Made by a program: the position numbers and the translations under genes. Below are positions 16,873-26,103 of a DNA stretch of 64,000 nt, in pieces. Where the stretch lies: contig JAZPYO010000034.1 of NCBI GenBank assembly GCA_045544195.1, positions 1-64,000 of the forward strand, in the 5' to 3' direction. A model generated the notes under the pieces. The model searched no databases, was not told where the DNA came from, and saw only the letters and a program-made list of their open reading frames with translations. How positions within the stretch are numbered: the first letter of the stretch is position 1; each line of letters begins with the position of its first letter. The DNA is from RGIG7213 sp045544195 (GTDB lineage: Bacteria; Bacillota; Clostridia; Oscillospirales; CAG-272).

Positions 16873-18633
16873 ATGAATGACATGATATATTCCGTTTACG
16901 GCATTAACGGCCCTGTTGTCACCGTTAAAGGAAGTGTTCCGTTTTCTATGCAGGAAATGGTATACGTCGGCGATAAACGACTTATCGGAGAGGTGATTGC
17001 CGTAGGCTCGGAGTTTACGACCATACAGGTATATGAGGACACCGTCGGATTAAAGGCAGGCGAGCCTGTTGTGGGAAGCGGAAACGCTATGGCTTTGCTT
17101 TTAGGCCCCGGGCTTTTATCAAATATCTTTGACGGTATAGGCAGACCTCTTGACGATATGTTTGAAAAGCAGGGCGCGTTTATAAATATCGGATACGGCG
17201 AAGAATCAAATGAAAAAAAGTGGAACGTTGAAATGCTTATTTCCGAGGGCGATGAGATAAAGCAGGGTCAGATCTTTGCTATAATAAATGAAACCCCCGT
17301 TATAAAGCATAAATGCCTTGTTCCGTACGGCGTGAACGGCTATGCACATGACGTAGCTGTATCGGGTGAATATACGGTTGACTCTGTTCTTGCGCAGGTA
17401 GAGCTTGCAGGCGGTCATACATTGCCGCTGAAAATGTCTCAGCGTTGGCCGATAAGAACGCCCCGTCCGATAAAAGAAAAAATACCGCCGTCGATCCCGC
17501 TTATCACAGGACAAAGAGTTATCGACTCACTGTTTCCTGTGGCAAAGGGCGGCGCTTCGGCGATCCCGGGCGGCTTTGGCTCAGGTAAGACGATGACGCA
17601 GCACCAGCTTGCAAAATGGTGCGATGCAGATATTATCGTATATGTCGGATGTGGAGAAAGAGGAAATGAGATGTGTCAGGTTCTTGACGAGTTTTCTCAC
17701 CTTATCGACCCTAAAACGAATCGCCCTATGACCGACAGGACGGTGCTTATAGCAAATACCTCAAATATGCCCGTTGCGGCAAGAGAGGCTTCAATATACA
17801 CGGGAGTTACTATTGCGGAGTATTATCGTGATATGGGCTATCACGTTGCAATGATGGCGGACTCGACATCACGCTGGGCAGAAGCGTTGCGTGAAATAAG
17901 CGGACGCTTGGAGGAAATGCCCGCAGAAGAGGGATTTCCCGCATATCTGCCCTCACGTCTTTCCGATTTCTACGAGCGCGCATCATATGTCAGAACTCTC
18001 GGAGGTGACGAGGGCTCTGTAACACTTATCGGCGCGGTGTCACCTCAGGGAGCAGATTTTTCCGAGCCTGTTACACAAAATACAAAAAGATTTACACGGT
18101 GCTTCTGGGCGCTCGATAAAAGCCTTGCATATCAACGCCACTATCCCGCTATAAACTGGATGCAAAGCTATACTGAGTATTATTCCGATCTTGATAAGTG
18201 GTATGAAAAAAAGCAGGGCGCAGACTTCGTAACGTACAGAAAGCGTATAATGTCGCTTTTGAACGAGGAAGACGGACTTATAGAAATAGTGAGACTTATC
18301 GGCTCTGATGTTTTGCCCGACGAGCAGAAGCTCATTATCGAAATATCACGTGTTATCCGCGTCGGATTTTTACAGCAAAATGCCTTTCACGCCGAGGATA
18401 CATACGTTCCGCTTAAGAAGCAGAAGCTCATGATGGGCGTTATTCTTCATCTGTACGATAAGGCTCAGTCGCTGGTGCAGCAGCAGGTCCCCATATCTGA
18501 TATAATGGCAACGGGACTTTTTGAAAAGCTGACCACGATGAAATATGAGGTGGAAAACGACAGAACAGATAAATTCGATCTTTATATCAAACAGATCGAC
18601 GAAAAGCTCTCAGCCTTCGGCAGAGACATCTGA
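16873..18633 (+). CDS. ntpA: V-type ATPase catalytic subunit A
   Basis: Catalytic ATPase of the V1 head, 586 residues. P-loop GGFGSGKT (about 233-240), the family's extra non-homologous insertion before it, GCGERGNEM, the catalytic Glu region, DSTSRWAEALREISGRL (arginine/Walker B zone) and YLPSRLSDFYERA. All expected residues are present, so the pump should be active. Follows subunit E by 20 bases. Confidence 0.97.
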   Translation: MNDMIYSVYGINGPVVTVKGSVPFSMQEMVYVGDKRLIGEVIAVGSEFTTIQVYEDTVGLKAGEPVVGSGNAMALLLGPGLLSNIFDGIGRPLDDMFEKQGAFINIGYGEESNEKKWNVEMLISEGDEIKQGQIFAIINETPVIKHKCLVPYGVNGYAHDVAVSGEYTVDSVLAQVELAGGHTLPLKMSQRWPIRTPRPIKEKIPPSIPLITGQRVIDSLFPVAKGGASAIPGGFGSGKTMTQHQLAKWCDADIIVYVGCGERGNEMCQVLDEFSHLIDPKTNRPMTDRTVLIANTSNMPVAAREASIYTGVTIAEYYRDMGYHVAMMADSTSRWAEALREISGRLEEMPAEEGFPAYLPSRLSDFYERASYVRTLGGDEGSVTLIGAVSPQGADFSEPVTQNTKRFTRCFWALDKSLAYQRHYPAINWMQSYTEYYSDLDKWYEKKQGADFVTYRKRIMSLLNEEDGLIEIVRLIGSDVLPDEQKLIIEISRVIRVGFLQQNAFHAEDTYVPLKKQKLMMGVILHLYDKAQSLVQQQVPISDIMATGLFEKLTTMKYEVENDRTDKFDLYIKQIDEKLSAFGRDI

Positions 18634-18641
18634 CAAGAAAC

Positions 18642-18660
18642 CGCCGTGCTTGACGCGGCG
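18642..18660 (+). other. Intercistronic hairpin before ntpB
   Basis: CGCCGTG (18642-18648) pairs with CGCGGCG (18654-18660, one G-U pair) around a 5-base loop, between the subunit A stop and the GAAGGAG site of subunit B. No T run follows. Confidence 0.45.
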
Positions 18661-18678
18661 AATGGAAGGAGCTTATAA

Positions 18679-20055
18679 ATGATAGTCGAATATTTGGGTG
18701 CTAAGGAGATCAACGGCTCGTTGATAGTCCTTGATAATATAGATGACGTTTCCTATGAGGAAATGTGCCAGATAGTTCTGTCTGACGGCACAAGCAGACA
18801 GGGAAGAGTTATACAGATAGACGGCAAGCGTGCCGTTATCGAGGTGTTCGAGGGCACTCGCTCTCTTTCCTTGCACAATGTTAAAACAAGACTCAAGGGT
18901 CATCCTATGCAAATGCCTCTTTCAGTTGAGATACTCGGCAGAACATTTAACGGTGCAGGCATGCCGATCGACGGAATGGGTGAGATATTTGCAGATAAGG
19001 TCTGCGACATAAACGGATTACCTATAAATCCCATAGCAAGAGAATACCCGAGAGATTATATCGCTACGGGCATATCATCCATAGATGTTATGTCAACGCT
19101 GATAAGAGGGCAGAAGCTGCCCATATTCACAGGTGCAGGTATGAAGCATAACGAGCTTGCATCACAGATAGTGCGTCAGGCGCATTTGCAGGGTGTTGAC
19201 GATGACAGATTTGCTATTGTTTTCGCCTCAATGGGCGTAAGCGCCGATGTTGCGGAGTATTTTAAGGCATCATTTTCAAATGCGGGAGTTTCCTCAAGGG
19301 TCGTAATGTTCCTTAATCTTTCATCTGACCCCGTTATTGAAAGAATACTTACCCCGCGCTGTGCGCTTACCGCGGCAGAATATCTTGCTTATGAGCTTGG
19401 TATGCATATACTCGTAATTATGACTGATATGACATCGTATGCCGAGGCAGTGCGTGAATTCAGCTCTTCAAAGGGCGAAATACCGGGAAGAAAGGGATAT
19501 CCCGGATATCTGTATTCCGACCTTGCCTCTCTTTACGAAAGAGCAGGAATAATAAAGGGTAAGGAGGGCTCTGTTACTCAGCTTCCGATACTGACGATGC
19601 CCAATGATGACATAACACACCCCGTGCCTGACCTTACGGGATATATAACGGAAGGGCAGATCGTTCTTGACAGAGCGCTTTCATCAAAGGGGATATATCC
19701 GCCTGTCGCAGTATTGCCTTCGCTTTCAAGGCTTATGAAGGACTGTATTGGAGAGGGATATACGAGAGATGACCATTCAGAGCTTGCAAATCAGCTTTTC
19801 TCTATGTATGCAAAGGTCGTCGATGCAAGAGCGCTTTCGTCTGTAATCGGCGAGGAGGAGCTTTCCGAAAAGGATAAAAAATATATAAAATTCGGCAAGC
19901 GGTTTGAAGAGGAATTTATCAATCAATCCTCTGAGGAAAACCGTTCAATGCAGGAGTCGCTCGATCTCGGCTGGGACCTTCTGTCAACCTTTGACGAAAG
20001 CGAGCTTGACAGGATCAAGAAGCCTACATTAGAGAAATATTTCAGAAAAAAATAA
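18679..20055 (+). CDS. ntpB: V-type ATPase regulatory subunit B
   Basis: Non-catalytic nucleotide-fold subunit alternating with A in the head, 458 residues. It lacks a complete P-loop (IFTGAGMKHNELASQI instead of GxxxxGKT), as expected, and keeps ITDMTSYAEAVREFSSS-type (here MTDMTSYAEAVREF), YPGYLYSDLASLYERAG and SRLMKDCIGEGYTR. GGAAGGAG lies before ATG 18679. Confidence 0.96.
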   Translation: MIVEYLGAKEINGSLIVLDNIDDVSYEEMCQIVLSDGTSRQGRVIQIDGKRAVIEVFEGTRSLSLHNVKTRLKGHPMQMPLSVEILGRTFNGAGMPIDGMGEIFADKVCDINGLPINPIAREYPRDYIATGISSIDVMSTLIRGQKLPIFTGAGMKHNELASQIVRQAHLQGVDDDRFAIVFASMGVSADVAEYFKASFSNAGVSSRVVMFLNLSSDPVIERILTPRCALTAAEYLAYELGMHILVIMTDMTSYAEAVREFSSSKGEIPGRKGYPGYLYSDLASLYERAGIIKGKEGSVTQLPILTMPNDDITHPVPDLTGYITEGQIVLDRALSSKGIYPPVAVLPSLSRLMKDCIGEGYTRDDHSELANQLFSMYAKVVDARALSSVIGEEELSEKDKKYIKFGKRFEEEFINQSSEENRSMQESLDLGWDLLSTFDESELDRIKKPTLEKYFRKK

Positions 20056-20073
20056 CGAAAGGGAGAAGCAAAA

Positions 20074-20679
20074 ATGGCTTTAGCCCCAACTAAAGGCAAT
20101 CTGATAAATTTAAAAAAATCTCTTGCGCTTGCCGAAAACGGCTATGAGCTGCTTGACAGAAAAAGAAATATTCTCGTTCGTGAGATGCTTCGGCTGATAG
20201 ACGATGCGGAAAGCATACAGAACGCCATTGATAAAAGCTATGAAAAGGCATATGAGGCACTTCAGGCGGCAAACGTATCGCTCGGAATAATTGCCGTTCA
20301 GTCAGCCGCATCTGCTGACATAGACGATTCTCTTTCGATCTCATACAGAAGCGTAATGGGTGTGGAGATACCGTCAGCTTCAATAAAGAGCGACAGCGCT
20401 GTACTGCCCGATTTCGGTCTTCATACATCAAATGCATTTCTCGACGAGGCATTTATAAATTTCAACAGAGTAAAGGTGCTGACTGTCCGTCTTGCAGAGA
20501 TCGAAAACAGTGTATACCGCCTTGCTAATGCAGTCAAAAAAACGAGGAAAAGAGCTAACTCTCTTAAAAACATCGTTATTCCCGATTTCAAAACTCAGAT
20601 AAAGTTTATATCAGATGTGCTTGAGGAAAAGGAAAGAGAAGAATTTTCTCGCTTAAAGGTGATAAAAAGACGAAAATAA
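20074..20679 (+). CDS. ntpD: V-type ATPase subunit D
   Basis: Central rotor shaft, 201 residues. The family start (APTKGNLINLKKSLALAENGYELLDRKR in two overlapping parts) and the C-terminal helix with AIENSVYRLANAVKKTRKRANSL-like sequence (here EIENSVYRLANAVKKTRKR) are visible. Last gene of the operon; its final codons form the left arm of the terminator. Confidence 0.95.
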   Translation: MALAPTKGNLINLKKSLALAENGYELLDRKRNILVREMLRLIDDAESIQNAIDKSYEKAYEALQAANVSLGIIAVQSAASADIDDSLSISYRSVMGVEIPSASIKSDSAVLPDFGLHTSNAFLDEAFINFNRVKVLTVRLAEIENSVYRLANAVKKTRKRANSLKNIVIPDFKTQIKFISDVLEEKEREEFSRLKVIKRRK

Positions 20680-20691
20680 TCGTCTTTTTTT
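20666..20691 (+). terminator. Terminator of the V-ATPase operon
   Basis: AAAGACGA (20666-20673) pairs with TCGTCTTT (20680-20687), loop AAATAA contains the ntpD stop, followed by a T run. Confidence 0.88.
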
Positions 20692-20702
20692 CGTCAAAGC
20701 TA

Positions 20703-20731
20703 TTGCAAAATCGTTTTGGGTAGGATATAAT
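20703..20731 (+). promoter_or_regulatory. Promoter of galU
   Basis: TTGCAA (20703-20708), 17-base spacer, perfect TATAAT (20726-20731). About 68 bases of leader before galU. Confidence 0.7.
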
Positions 20732-20799
20732 ATTACAGATTGATATTTTTTTAACATAAATATATCTGCGCCGCAATTTGTCGGCAGAAGGAGTACGAT

Positions 20800-21678
20800 A
20801 TGAAGAAAATCACCAAAGCAGTCATACCCGCAGCAGGTCTCGGAACGAGGATGCTGCCCATCGCACGTACCGTGCCGAAGGAGATGCTGCCCATAGTTGA
20901 CCGTCCTTCTATGGAGTATCTTGTAAGAGAAGCGGTCGAATCGGGTATTACCGATATTCTTATAATCAACGGCAGAAACAAAAATGTTATTGAGGACTAT
21001 TTTGATTATTCCGTTGAGTATGATAATAACCTCAGAGCCAAAAATAAGCAGAAGGAGCTTGCGGATATAGAAAGCGTTTGCTCGCTTGCCAACGTGTATT
21101 TCATTCGCCAGAAGGTCACAAGAGGTCTCGGACACGCTATTTCATGCGCAAGATCGTTTATCGGAGACGAGCCGTTTGCAGTGCTGTACGGCGATGATAT
21201 AATGTATTCGGATACAAAGCCCGTTACAAAGCAGCTTATTGATGCTTTTGAAAAGTACGGAAAGGCAACAGCAGGCGTTTGCAGAGTTTCAGATGAAGAT
21301 GTAAAGCGTTACTGCTCACTAAAGACCGATCATATAAACGAAAATATTTATGCCGTTTCCGATATGGTTGAAAAGCCCCAGACCCCTGAAGAGAAATTTT
21401 CCAATTTCTCTATTCTTGGCAGAGTAGTTCTCACGCCCGATATATTCGATATACTTGATAATACAAAGCCAGGTGCAGGCGGTGAGATTCAGCTTACCGA
21501 CGCTATGCGCGTTCTTGCACAGACGGTCGGTATGACCGCCGTTGAATATGACGGAGTAAGATACGATATGGGAGATAAGCTCGGATTTCTCAAGGCGAAT
21601 GTGGAATTTGCTTTAAGACATCCCACGCTTGCCGATAGCTTCAAGGAATATCTGCGCGATATTGTAAACGATCTTTGA
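20800..21678 (+). CDS. galU: UTP-glucose-1-phosphate uridylyltransferase
   Basis: Makes UDP-glucose for cell-surface polymers and glycolipids. Nucleotidyltransferase signature AAGLGTRMLP with TVPKEMLPI, then YGDDIMYSD (metal-binding Asp) and KPGAGGEIQLTDAM. 292 residues, the normal size. GAAGGAG stands 8 bases before ATG. UDP-glucose could feed the GT28 glycosyltransferase at 60335 (inference). Confidence 0.95.
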   Translation: MKKITKAVIPAAGLGTRMLPIARTVPKEMLPIVDRPSMEYLVREAVESGITDILIINGRNKNVIEDYFDYSVEYDNNLRAKNKQKELADIESVCSLANVYFIRQKVTRGLGHAISCARSFIGDEPFAVLYGDDIMYSDTKPVTKQLIDAFEKYGKATAGVCRVSDEDVKRYCSLKTDHINENIYAVSDMVEKPQTPEEKFSNFSILGRVVLTPDIFDILDNTKPGAGGEIQLTDAMRVLAQTVGMTAVEYDGVRYDMGDKLGFLKANVEFALRHPTLADSFKEYLRDIVNDL

Positions 21679-21720
21679 TCTTGCAAAAAATAATGCTTAA
21701 GTGCGGAAAAGGTGAGCGAT

Positions 21721-22227
21721 ATGGAAGATAACGCAAAAAACCTTCGGGTGAATAAGGCGAACTATTACTTGGACATTGCACAGACGGTGCTTGAAAGAAG
21801 CACCTGCATAAGACGTAAGTTCGGTGCGATAATCGTCAAAAACGATATTATCGTTTCAACAGGCTATAACGGCGCACCGCGAGGACGTGTAAACTGCTCA
21901 GATATAGGAAACTGTATGCGTGATAAGCTCGGTATACCCAGAGGGGAAAGATACGAGCTTTGCCGTTCTGTACATGCAGAGGCAAACGCCATAATTGCCG
22001 CATCAAGATCCGATATGCTTGACAGTGTACTGTATCTTGCATGTGTTGACGGCAAAACGGGCGAGCTTCTTCCGGGTACGTGCTGCTGCCAGATGTGTAA
22101 AAGACTCGTTATAAACGCGGGTATATCAAAGGTAGTTGTTCGCGAAAACAAAAATGAATTTACCGTATATAACGTGAGAGATTGGATATTCAACGATGAC
22201 AGTCTTTCAGGTACGTTCGGTTATTGA
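21721..22227 (+). CDS. dCMP deaminase family protein (ComEB-like)
   Basis: Zinc deaminase converting dCMP to dUMP for dTTP synthesis. Active-site HAEAN (His zinc ligand, catalytic Glu) and PGTCCCQMC (two Cys ligands), plus the CIRRKFGAIIVK and GYNGAPRG substrate signature. The frame opens at GTG 21712, but AAGGTGA fits ATG 21721 better, giving 168 residues. The C-terminal tail (about 25 residues) is a little longer than in minimal forms. Followed closely by rimI. Confidence 0.9.
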   Translation: MEDNAKNLRVNKANYYLDIAQTVLERSTCIRRKFGAIIVKNDIIVSTGYNGAPRGRVNCSDIGNCMRDKLGIPRGERYELCRSVHAEANAIIAASRSDMLDSVLYLACVDGKTGELLPGTCCCQMCKRLVINAGISKVVVRENKNEFTVYNVRDWIFNDDSLSGTFGY

Positions 22228-22239
22228 GAAAGGTTTAAA

Positions 22240-22704
22240 ATGGACAGTATCCCCCCTAATTTATCAAAGATAGAATGTGTTCCGCTTAACAGCTCTCATA
22301 TACAGGATGTGTATGCAGTCGAAAAGGATTGCTTTACAGATCCGTGGAGCGAGGAAATGTTTGTTCAGCTTTTATCAAATCCTCTTGCGGTATATACCGT
22401 CGCTGTTTATAATGGAAAAGCTATCGGGTATGCAGGACTTTATCACATCCTTTCGGAAGGGCAGATAATGAACGTTGCAGTCACACCCGAAATGAGAAGG
22501 CAGGGAATTGCCGAAAAGATGCTGAAGGTGCTCGTTGACTATGCAAAGGAAAATGACATAGAGGTAATGACGCTGGAGGCAAGAAAAAGCAATAACGCCG
22601 CAATTTCCTTATATGAAAAGCTGGGATTTGAAATAGTAGGAGAGAGAAAGGGTTACTATCAGCATCCGTCTGACGATGCTGTGCTGATGAACCTGACCGT
22701 TTAA
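22240..22704 (+). CDS. rimI: Ribosomal protein alanine N-acetyltransferase
   Basis: GNAT acetyltransferase of 154 residues. The acetyl-CoA loop is VTPEMRRQGIAEKML (Q/RxxGxG/A type, about 87-101) and the C-terminal LEARKSNNAAISLYEKLGFE is typical of RimI. Two bases before tsaD, the usual rimI-tsaD pairing; tsaB and tsaE are not in the window. Confidence 0.9.
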   Translation: MDSIPPNLSKIECVPLNSSHIQDVYAVEKDCFTDPWSEEMFVQLLSNPLAVYTVAVYNGKAIGYAGLYHILSEGQIMNVAVTPEMRRQGIAEKMLKVLVDYAKENDIEVMTLEARKSNNAAISLYEKLGFEIVGERKGYYQHPSDDAVLMNLTV

Positions 22705-22706
22705 TT

Positions 22707-23723
22707 ATGTATATTTTAGGCATTGAAAGCTCGTGTGACGAAACATCAGTTGCCGTTATAGAAAATCAAGGCGGTGTCAAAAGCAGAATACTGTCAAATG
22801 TTATAGCTTCATCTGTCGATCAGCACGCACTGTACGGCGGCGTCGTTCCCGAAATAGCCAGCCGCGCACACGCAGAATCAATATACGGCGTCACTCGTCA
22901 GGCGTTGAAGCTCGCAGACATTCCCCTTGAAAAAATAGACTGCATAGCAGTCACATCACGCCCCGGACTTATCGGCTCGTTGCTCGTAGGCGTTAATTTT
23001 GCAAAATCCCTAGCGTTTGCGAACGGTATACCGCTTGTAAGTGTTCATCACATAAAGGGTCATATAGCGGCAAATTTTCTTGTTGAGGATGCGCCGGAGC
23101 CACCGTTCTTTTCACTTGTAATGTCAGGCGGACATACGTCGTTTATAAACGTAAAAAGCGTATACGATATGGAAAACGTAGGCAGTACACGTGATGATGC
23201 AATAGGCGAAGCGTTTGATAAGGCAGGAAGAGTAATAGGTCTTTCCTATCCGTGCGGGGCTGAAATGGACAAGCTGGCATATCTGGGTGATCCTGATGCA
23301 ATAAAGCTCCCGCTTGCGATAATTAAGGACGATTCACTCGATTTTTCGTTTTCGGGATTGAAAACATCAGTCATCAATTACGTAAACACAAATAAAATGA
23401 GAAACGAGGAAATATCCGCGCAGGATGTTGCCGCTTCGTTTACAAAAACTGTTTGTGCATCAGTCATAAACAGATTGGCAAGAGCTTACGAAAGATATAA
23501 ATTTGATAAATTTGTAATATCCGGCGGAGTTGCGGCAAATTCGCATTTGCGTTCGGCAATAGCGGATTTTTGTGACAAAAACGATATAAAATTCTATATG
23601 CCACCCGTTTCACTGTGCGGTGATAACGGTGCAATGATAGCTGCACAGGGCGTTTTTGAATTCCGTGCAGGCAATTTGGAAAGCGAGTCTCTTAACGCTA
23701 AAGCGTCAGAGCCGGTATGTTAA
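22707..23723 (+). CDS. tsaD: tRNA N6-threonylcarbamoyladenosine transferase TsaD
   Basis: Transfers threonylcarbamoyl to A37 of ANN-decoding tRNAs. Kae1/TsaD signatures: IESSCDETSVAV at the N-terminus, the metal-binding HHIKGH (about 112-117), MSGGHTS, GEAFDKAGR, FSFSGLKTS and ISGGVAANSHLR. 338 residues, complete. The universal TsaB partner lies elsewhere. Confidence 0.97.
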   Translation: MYILGIESSCDETSVAVIENQGGVKSRILSNVIASSVDQHALYGGVVPEIASRAHAESIYGVTRQALKLADIPLEKIDCIAVTSRPGLIGSLLVGVNFAKSLAFANGIPLVSVHHIKGHIAANFLVEDAPEPPFFSLVMSGGHTSFINVKSVYDMENVGSTRDDAIGEAFDKAGRVIGLSYPCGAEMDKLAYLGDPDAIKLPLAIIKDDSLDFSFSGLKTSVINYVNTNKMRNEEISAQDVAASFTKTVCASVINRLARAYERYKFDKFVISGGVAANSHLRSAIADFCDKNDIKFYMPPVSLCGDNGAMIAAQGVFEFRAGNLESESLNAKASEPVC

Positions 23724-24131
23724 TTTTGAGAATAGTTAAAATTGTTAACCTGTGTTCACAATTTTCGTCAAATTAACTATTGACAACTCAAAAATTTCCA
23801 TATTAATTACTTTTTTCGTGCATTAAAAAACATAACAGAGGCTTTAGTGAATTTTCCGAATGATGTGGATAACTTTCTCATTTTTCGCTAAAATCCCGAT
23901 GTAATGCCCGTTTTGATGGTGGAAAATGTGGAATACCCTGTGGAAAGTGTGGATTTCTCAATAATAATACGGTGTATTTTTAATCACTTTTGAAATATGG
24001 TTAAAATCACAAGACGTTTTTCACACTTGTCTTTAATGTAAAAAATGTCAGAAAAATACATTTTAAAAAGTAAGAGATAGAATATTAACAAAATATAAAT
24101 TTTGAAGCGTGGAAAGTGGAAAGGTGATATT
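23724..24131. other. AT-rich spacer with one perfect and several partial DnaA boxes
   Basis: No gene is credible here. Near tsaD an inverted repeat AATAGTTAA (23731-23739) / TTAACTATT (23773-23781) could form a weak hairpin. TGTGGATAA at 23864-23872 is a perfect DnaA box on the minus strand; the similar TGTGGAATA, TGTGGAAAG and TGTGGATTT follow within 90 bases (about 23928-23957). The rest is T/A runs. GAAAGTGGAAAGGTG serves as the ribosome site of the next gene. Confidence 0.5.
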
Positions 24132-25304
24132 ATGATAAACGAAAAAGAAAAATATAAATCATATGTTGACGATGCGGCAGAGAAATTCAAAGCGCTTATG
24201 TATGAACAGCTTGCCCGCGTAGAGAAGATAAACTCAACGAAGGATTTCGTTGATTATTCAAAGCTCGACAAGATAGTTATCGGTGTTACAGGCGGTGACG
24301 GAATTGGTCCTACGATCACAAACGCCGCTGCAAGCGTTCTCGAAATGCTTCTTGCGGATAAAATTGCAAGCGGTAAGGTGGAAATACGCAATATAGAAGG
24401 TCTCACCATAGAAAACCGTGTCGCTCATATGCAGGCTATTCCCGATGACGTTATGGAGGAAATATATAAATGTGATGTTATCCTCAAGGGACCTACAACG
24501 ACCCCGCACGCAGGCGACGGTCTGCCGAATATCGAAAGCGCTAATGTTGCAATGCGTAAAAATCTCGATCTTTTTGCAAATGTCCGTCCTGTAAAGGTTC
24601 CCGACCAGGGCATAGACTGGACGTTTTTCAGAGAGAATACTGAGGGCGCATACGCAGTAGGCAGTAAGGGCGTTCACGTAACAGATGATCTCGGTGTTGA
24701 TTTCTGCGTTGCAACAACCGAGGGCTGTGAAAGGATCGCGCGCCTTGCATACGATTACGCAAGAAAGAACGGCAAGGAAAGAGTTTCAATAGTCACTAAG
24801 GCGAATATTATTAAAACAACAGACGGAAAATTCCTTAACATTGCAAAAACGGTAGGACAGGAGTATCCCGAGATAGTAACTGATGAATGGTTCATAGATA
24901 TTATGACCGCAAAGCTCGTTGACGAAAAGAGAAGAGGAGATTTTAAGGTATTTATTCTTCCCAATCTTTACGGAGACATCATAACTGACGAAGCGGCTGA
25001 ATTCCAGGGCGGCGTCGGTACGGCGGGCAGCGCCAACATCGGTAAAAGATATGCAATGTTTGAGGCTATTCACGGCTCAGCGCCGCGTATGGTCAACGAG
25101 GGCAGAGCAATATACGCCGATCCCTGCTCAATGCTCAGAGCGACGGTGCTTCTTTTGTCACATATCGGTTATCAGAGTGAAGCTGACAGACTTGAAAGAG
25201 CTCTTGATATATGTATGTTTGAGGAAAAGAAGCTGAAGGTAACGGGCAGAAATACAGGTGCTACCTGCGAGGAATTTGTTTCTTACGTAAAAGAAAAGCT
25301 CTGA
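24132..25304 (+). CDS. Isocitrate dehydrogenase (isocitrate/isopropylmalate dehydrogenase family)
   Basis: Oxidative decarboxylation of a 2-hydroxy dicarboxylic acid. The N-terminal fold VTGGDGIGPTITNAA, substrate site SANVAMRKNLDLFANVRP (Ser-Asn-Arg-Arg pattern of isocitrate enzymes), FRENTEGAYA, and C-terminal metal/cofactor region NLYGDIITDEAA and AIHGSAPRM are clear. The Ser-Asn pattern argues for isocitrate rather than isopropylmalate; no leu genes are near. ATG 24132 has AAAGGTG upstream; an earlier in-frame ATG (24102) lacks one. 391 residues. It stands alone behind the DnaA-box spacer and ahead of rex, whose NADH sensing fits a redox link (inference). Confidence 0.88.
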   Translation: MINEKEKYKSYVDDAAEKFKALMYEQLARVEKINSTKDFVDYSKLDKIVIGVTGGDGIGPTITNAAASVLEMLLADKIASGKVEIRNIEGLTIENRVAHMQAIPDDVMEEIYKCDVILKGPTTTPHAGDGLPNIESANVAMRKNLDLFANVRPVKVPDQGIDWTFFRENTEGAYAVGSKGVHVTDDLGVDFCVATTEGCERIARLAYDYARKNGKERVSIVTKANIIKTTDGKFLNIAKTVGQEYPEIVTDEWFIDIMTAKLVDEKRRGDFKVFILPNLYGDIITDEAAEFQGGVGTAGSANIGKRYAMFEAIHGSAPRMVNEGRAIYADPCSMLRATVLLLSHIGYQSEADRLERALDICMFEEKKLKVTGRNTGATCEEFVSYVKEKL

Positions 25305-25325
25305 TTGCGTTTACGCATAATTCTT

Positions 25326-25354
25326 GCGGCACGTTATCGTGCCGCTTTGGTTTT
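25326..25354 (+). terminator. Terminator after isocitrate dehydrogenase
   Basis: GCGGCACG (25326-25333) pairs with CGTGCCGC (25338-25345) with loop TTAT, followed by TTTGGTTTT. Confidence 0.88.
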
Positions 25355-25371
25355 AAATGGACGAGGTAAAT

Positions 25372-26070
25372 ATGTCACCTAAAAAATCAGATATATTCAA
25401 TTCTGTATATAAACCGAAATTAAAAAAATCCGCAAAGGAGATATATGATACCGTTCCTCCCGCTGTTGTGCGAAGAATGCCGAGATATTTCCGTTACCTG
25501 CGCGATCTTTTGAATAACGATATTCTTCGTGTTTCCTCAGGTGAGCTTGCACATCTTATGGGAACGACTTCATCGCAGATACGTCAGGATTTTAATTGCT
25601 TCGGTGATTTCGGTCAGCAGGGATATGGATATAATGTAAAGTTCCTTTATACGCAGATCAGCAGAATACTCGGCGTCAATAAAAAGTATCCTGCGGTCAT
25701 TATCGGATCGGGTGAGCTTTGTACAGCTCTGCTCAATACAACAGGCTTCGATATACGAGGTGTTTGCGTTGTGGGCGTGTTCGATATAAATGAAGAAAAT
25801 ACAGGAAAGAAAAACGGTGCGTATACGGTACAGCATATTTCACGCCTTAAGGAGTTTTGCCAAAAGGAGCCCGTAAGTCTTGCGGTCGTTGCATCGTTGG
25901 ATGCCGATGCATCTGTATGCGATGTCATAAAAGAAGCAGGCATAAAAGGAATATGGAATTTTTCCGGCAAGGAATTTTCACCTGAGGGAATAAAATGTCG
26001 GAATGTTATGTTTGGCGACTCGCTTATGCTCCTTATGTACGATATCGGAGTTAGCGATGAGGATATGTGA
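25372..26070 (+). CDS. rex: Redox-sensing transcriptional repressor Rex, variant nucleotide motif
   Basis: Represses fermentation genes when NADH is low. Winged-helix part about 25-85 (VRRMPRYFRYLRDLL, SSQIRQDFNCFGDFGQQG), then Rossmann domain about 105-215 with FDINEEN and KGIWNFSG, and the C-terminal domain-swap helix. The glycine motif is GSGELC (112-117) where relatives have GxGNLG: the third Gly is Cys. GAGGT before ATG 25372 decides the start over ATG 25357. First of the rex-dnaD-dnaI cluster. Confidence 0.92.
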   Translation: MSPKKSDIFNSVYKPKLKKSAKEIYDTVPPAVVRRMPRYFRYLRDLLNNDILRVSSGELAHLMGTTSSQIRQDFNCFGDFGQQGYGYNVKFLYTQISRILGVNKKYPAVIIGSGELCTALLNTTGFDIRGVCVVGVFDINEENTGKKNGAYTVQHISRLKEFCQKEPVSLAVVASLDADASVCDVIKEAGIKGIWNFSGKEFSPEGIKCRNVMFGDSLMLLMYDIGVSDEDM

Positions 26071-26103
26071 TCAGATGTTAAGCATATCGAATGGAGGCTT
26101 ACA

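Noticed and set aside
23724..24131. Possible chromosome origin (oriC)
   Set aside because: Only one perfect DnaA box, and no dnaA, dnaN, rpmH or parA genes nearby.
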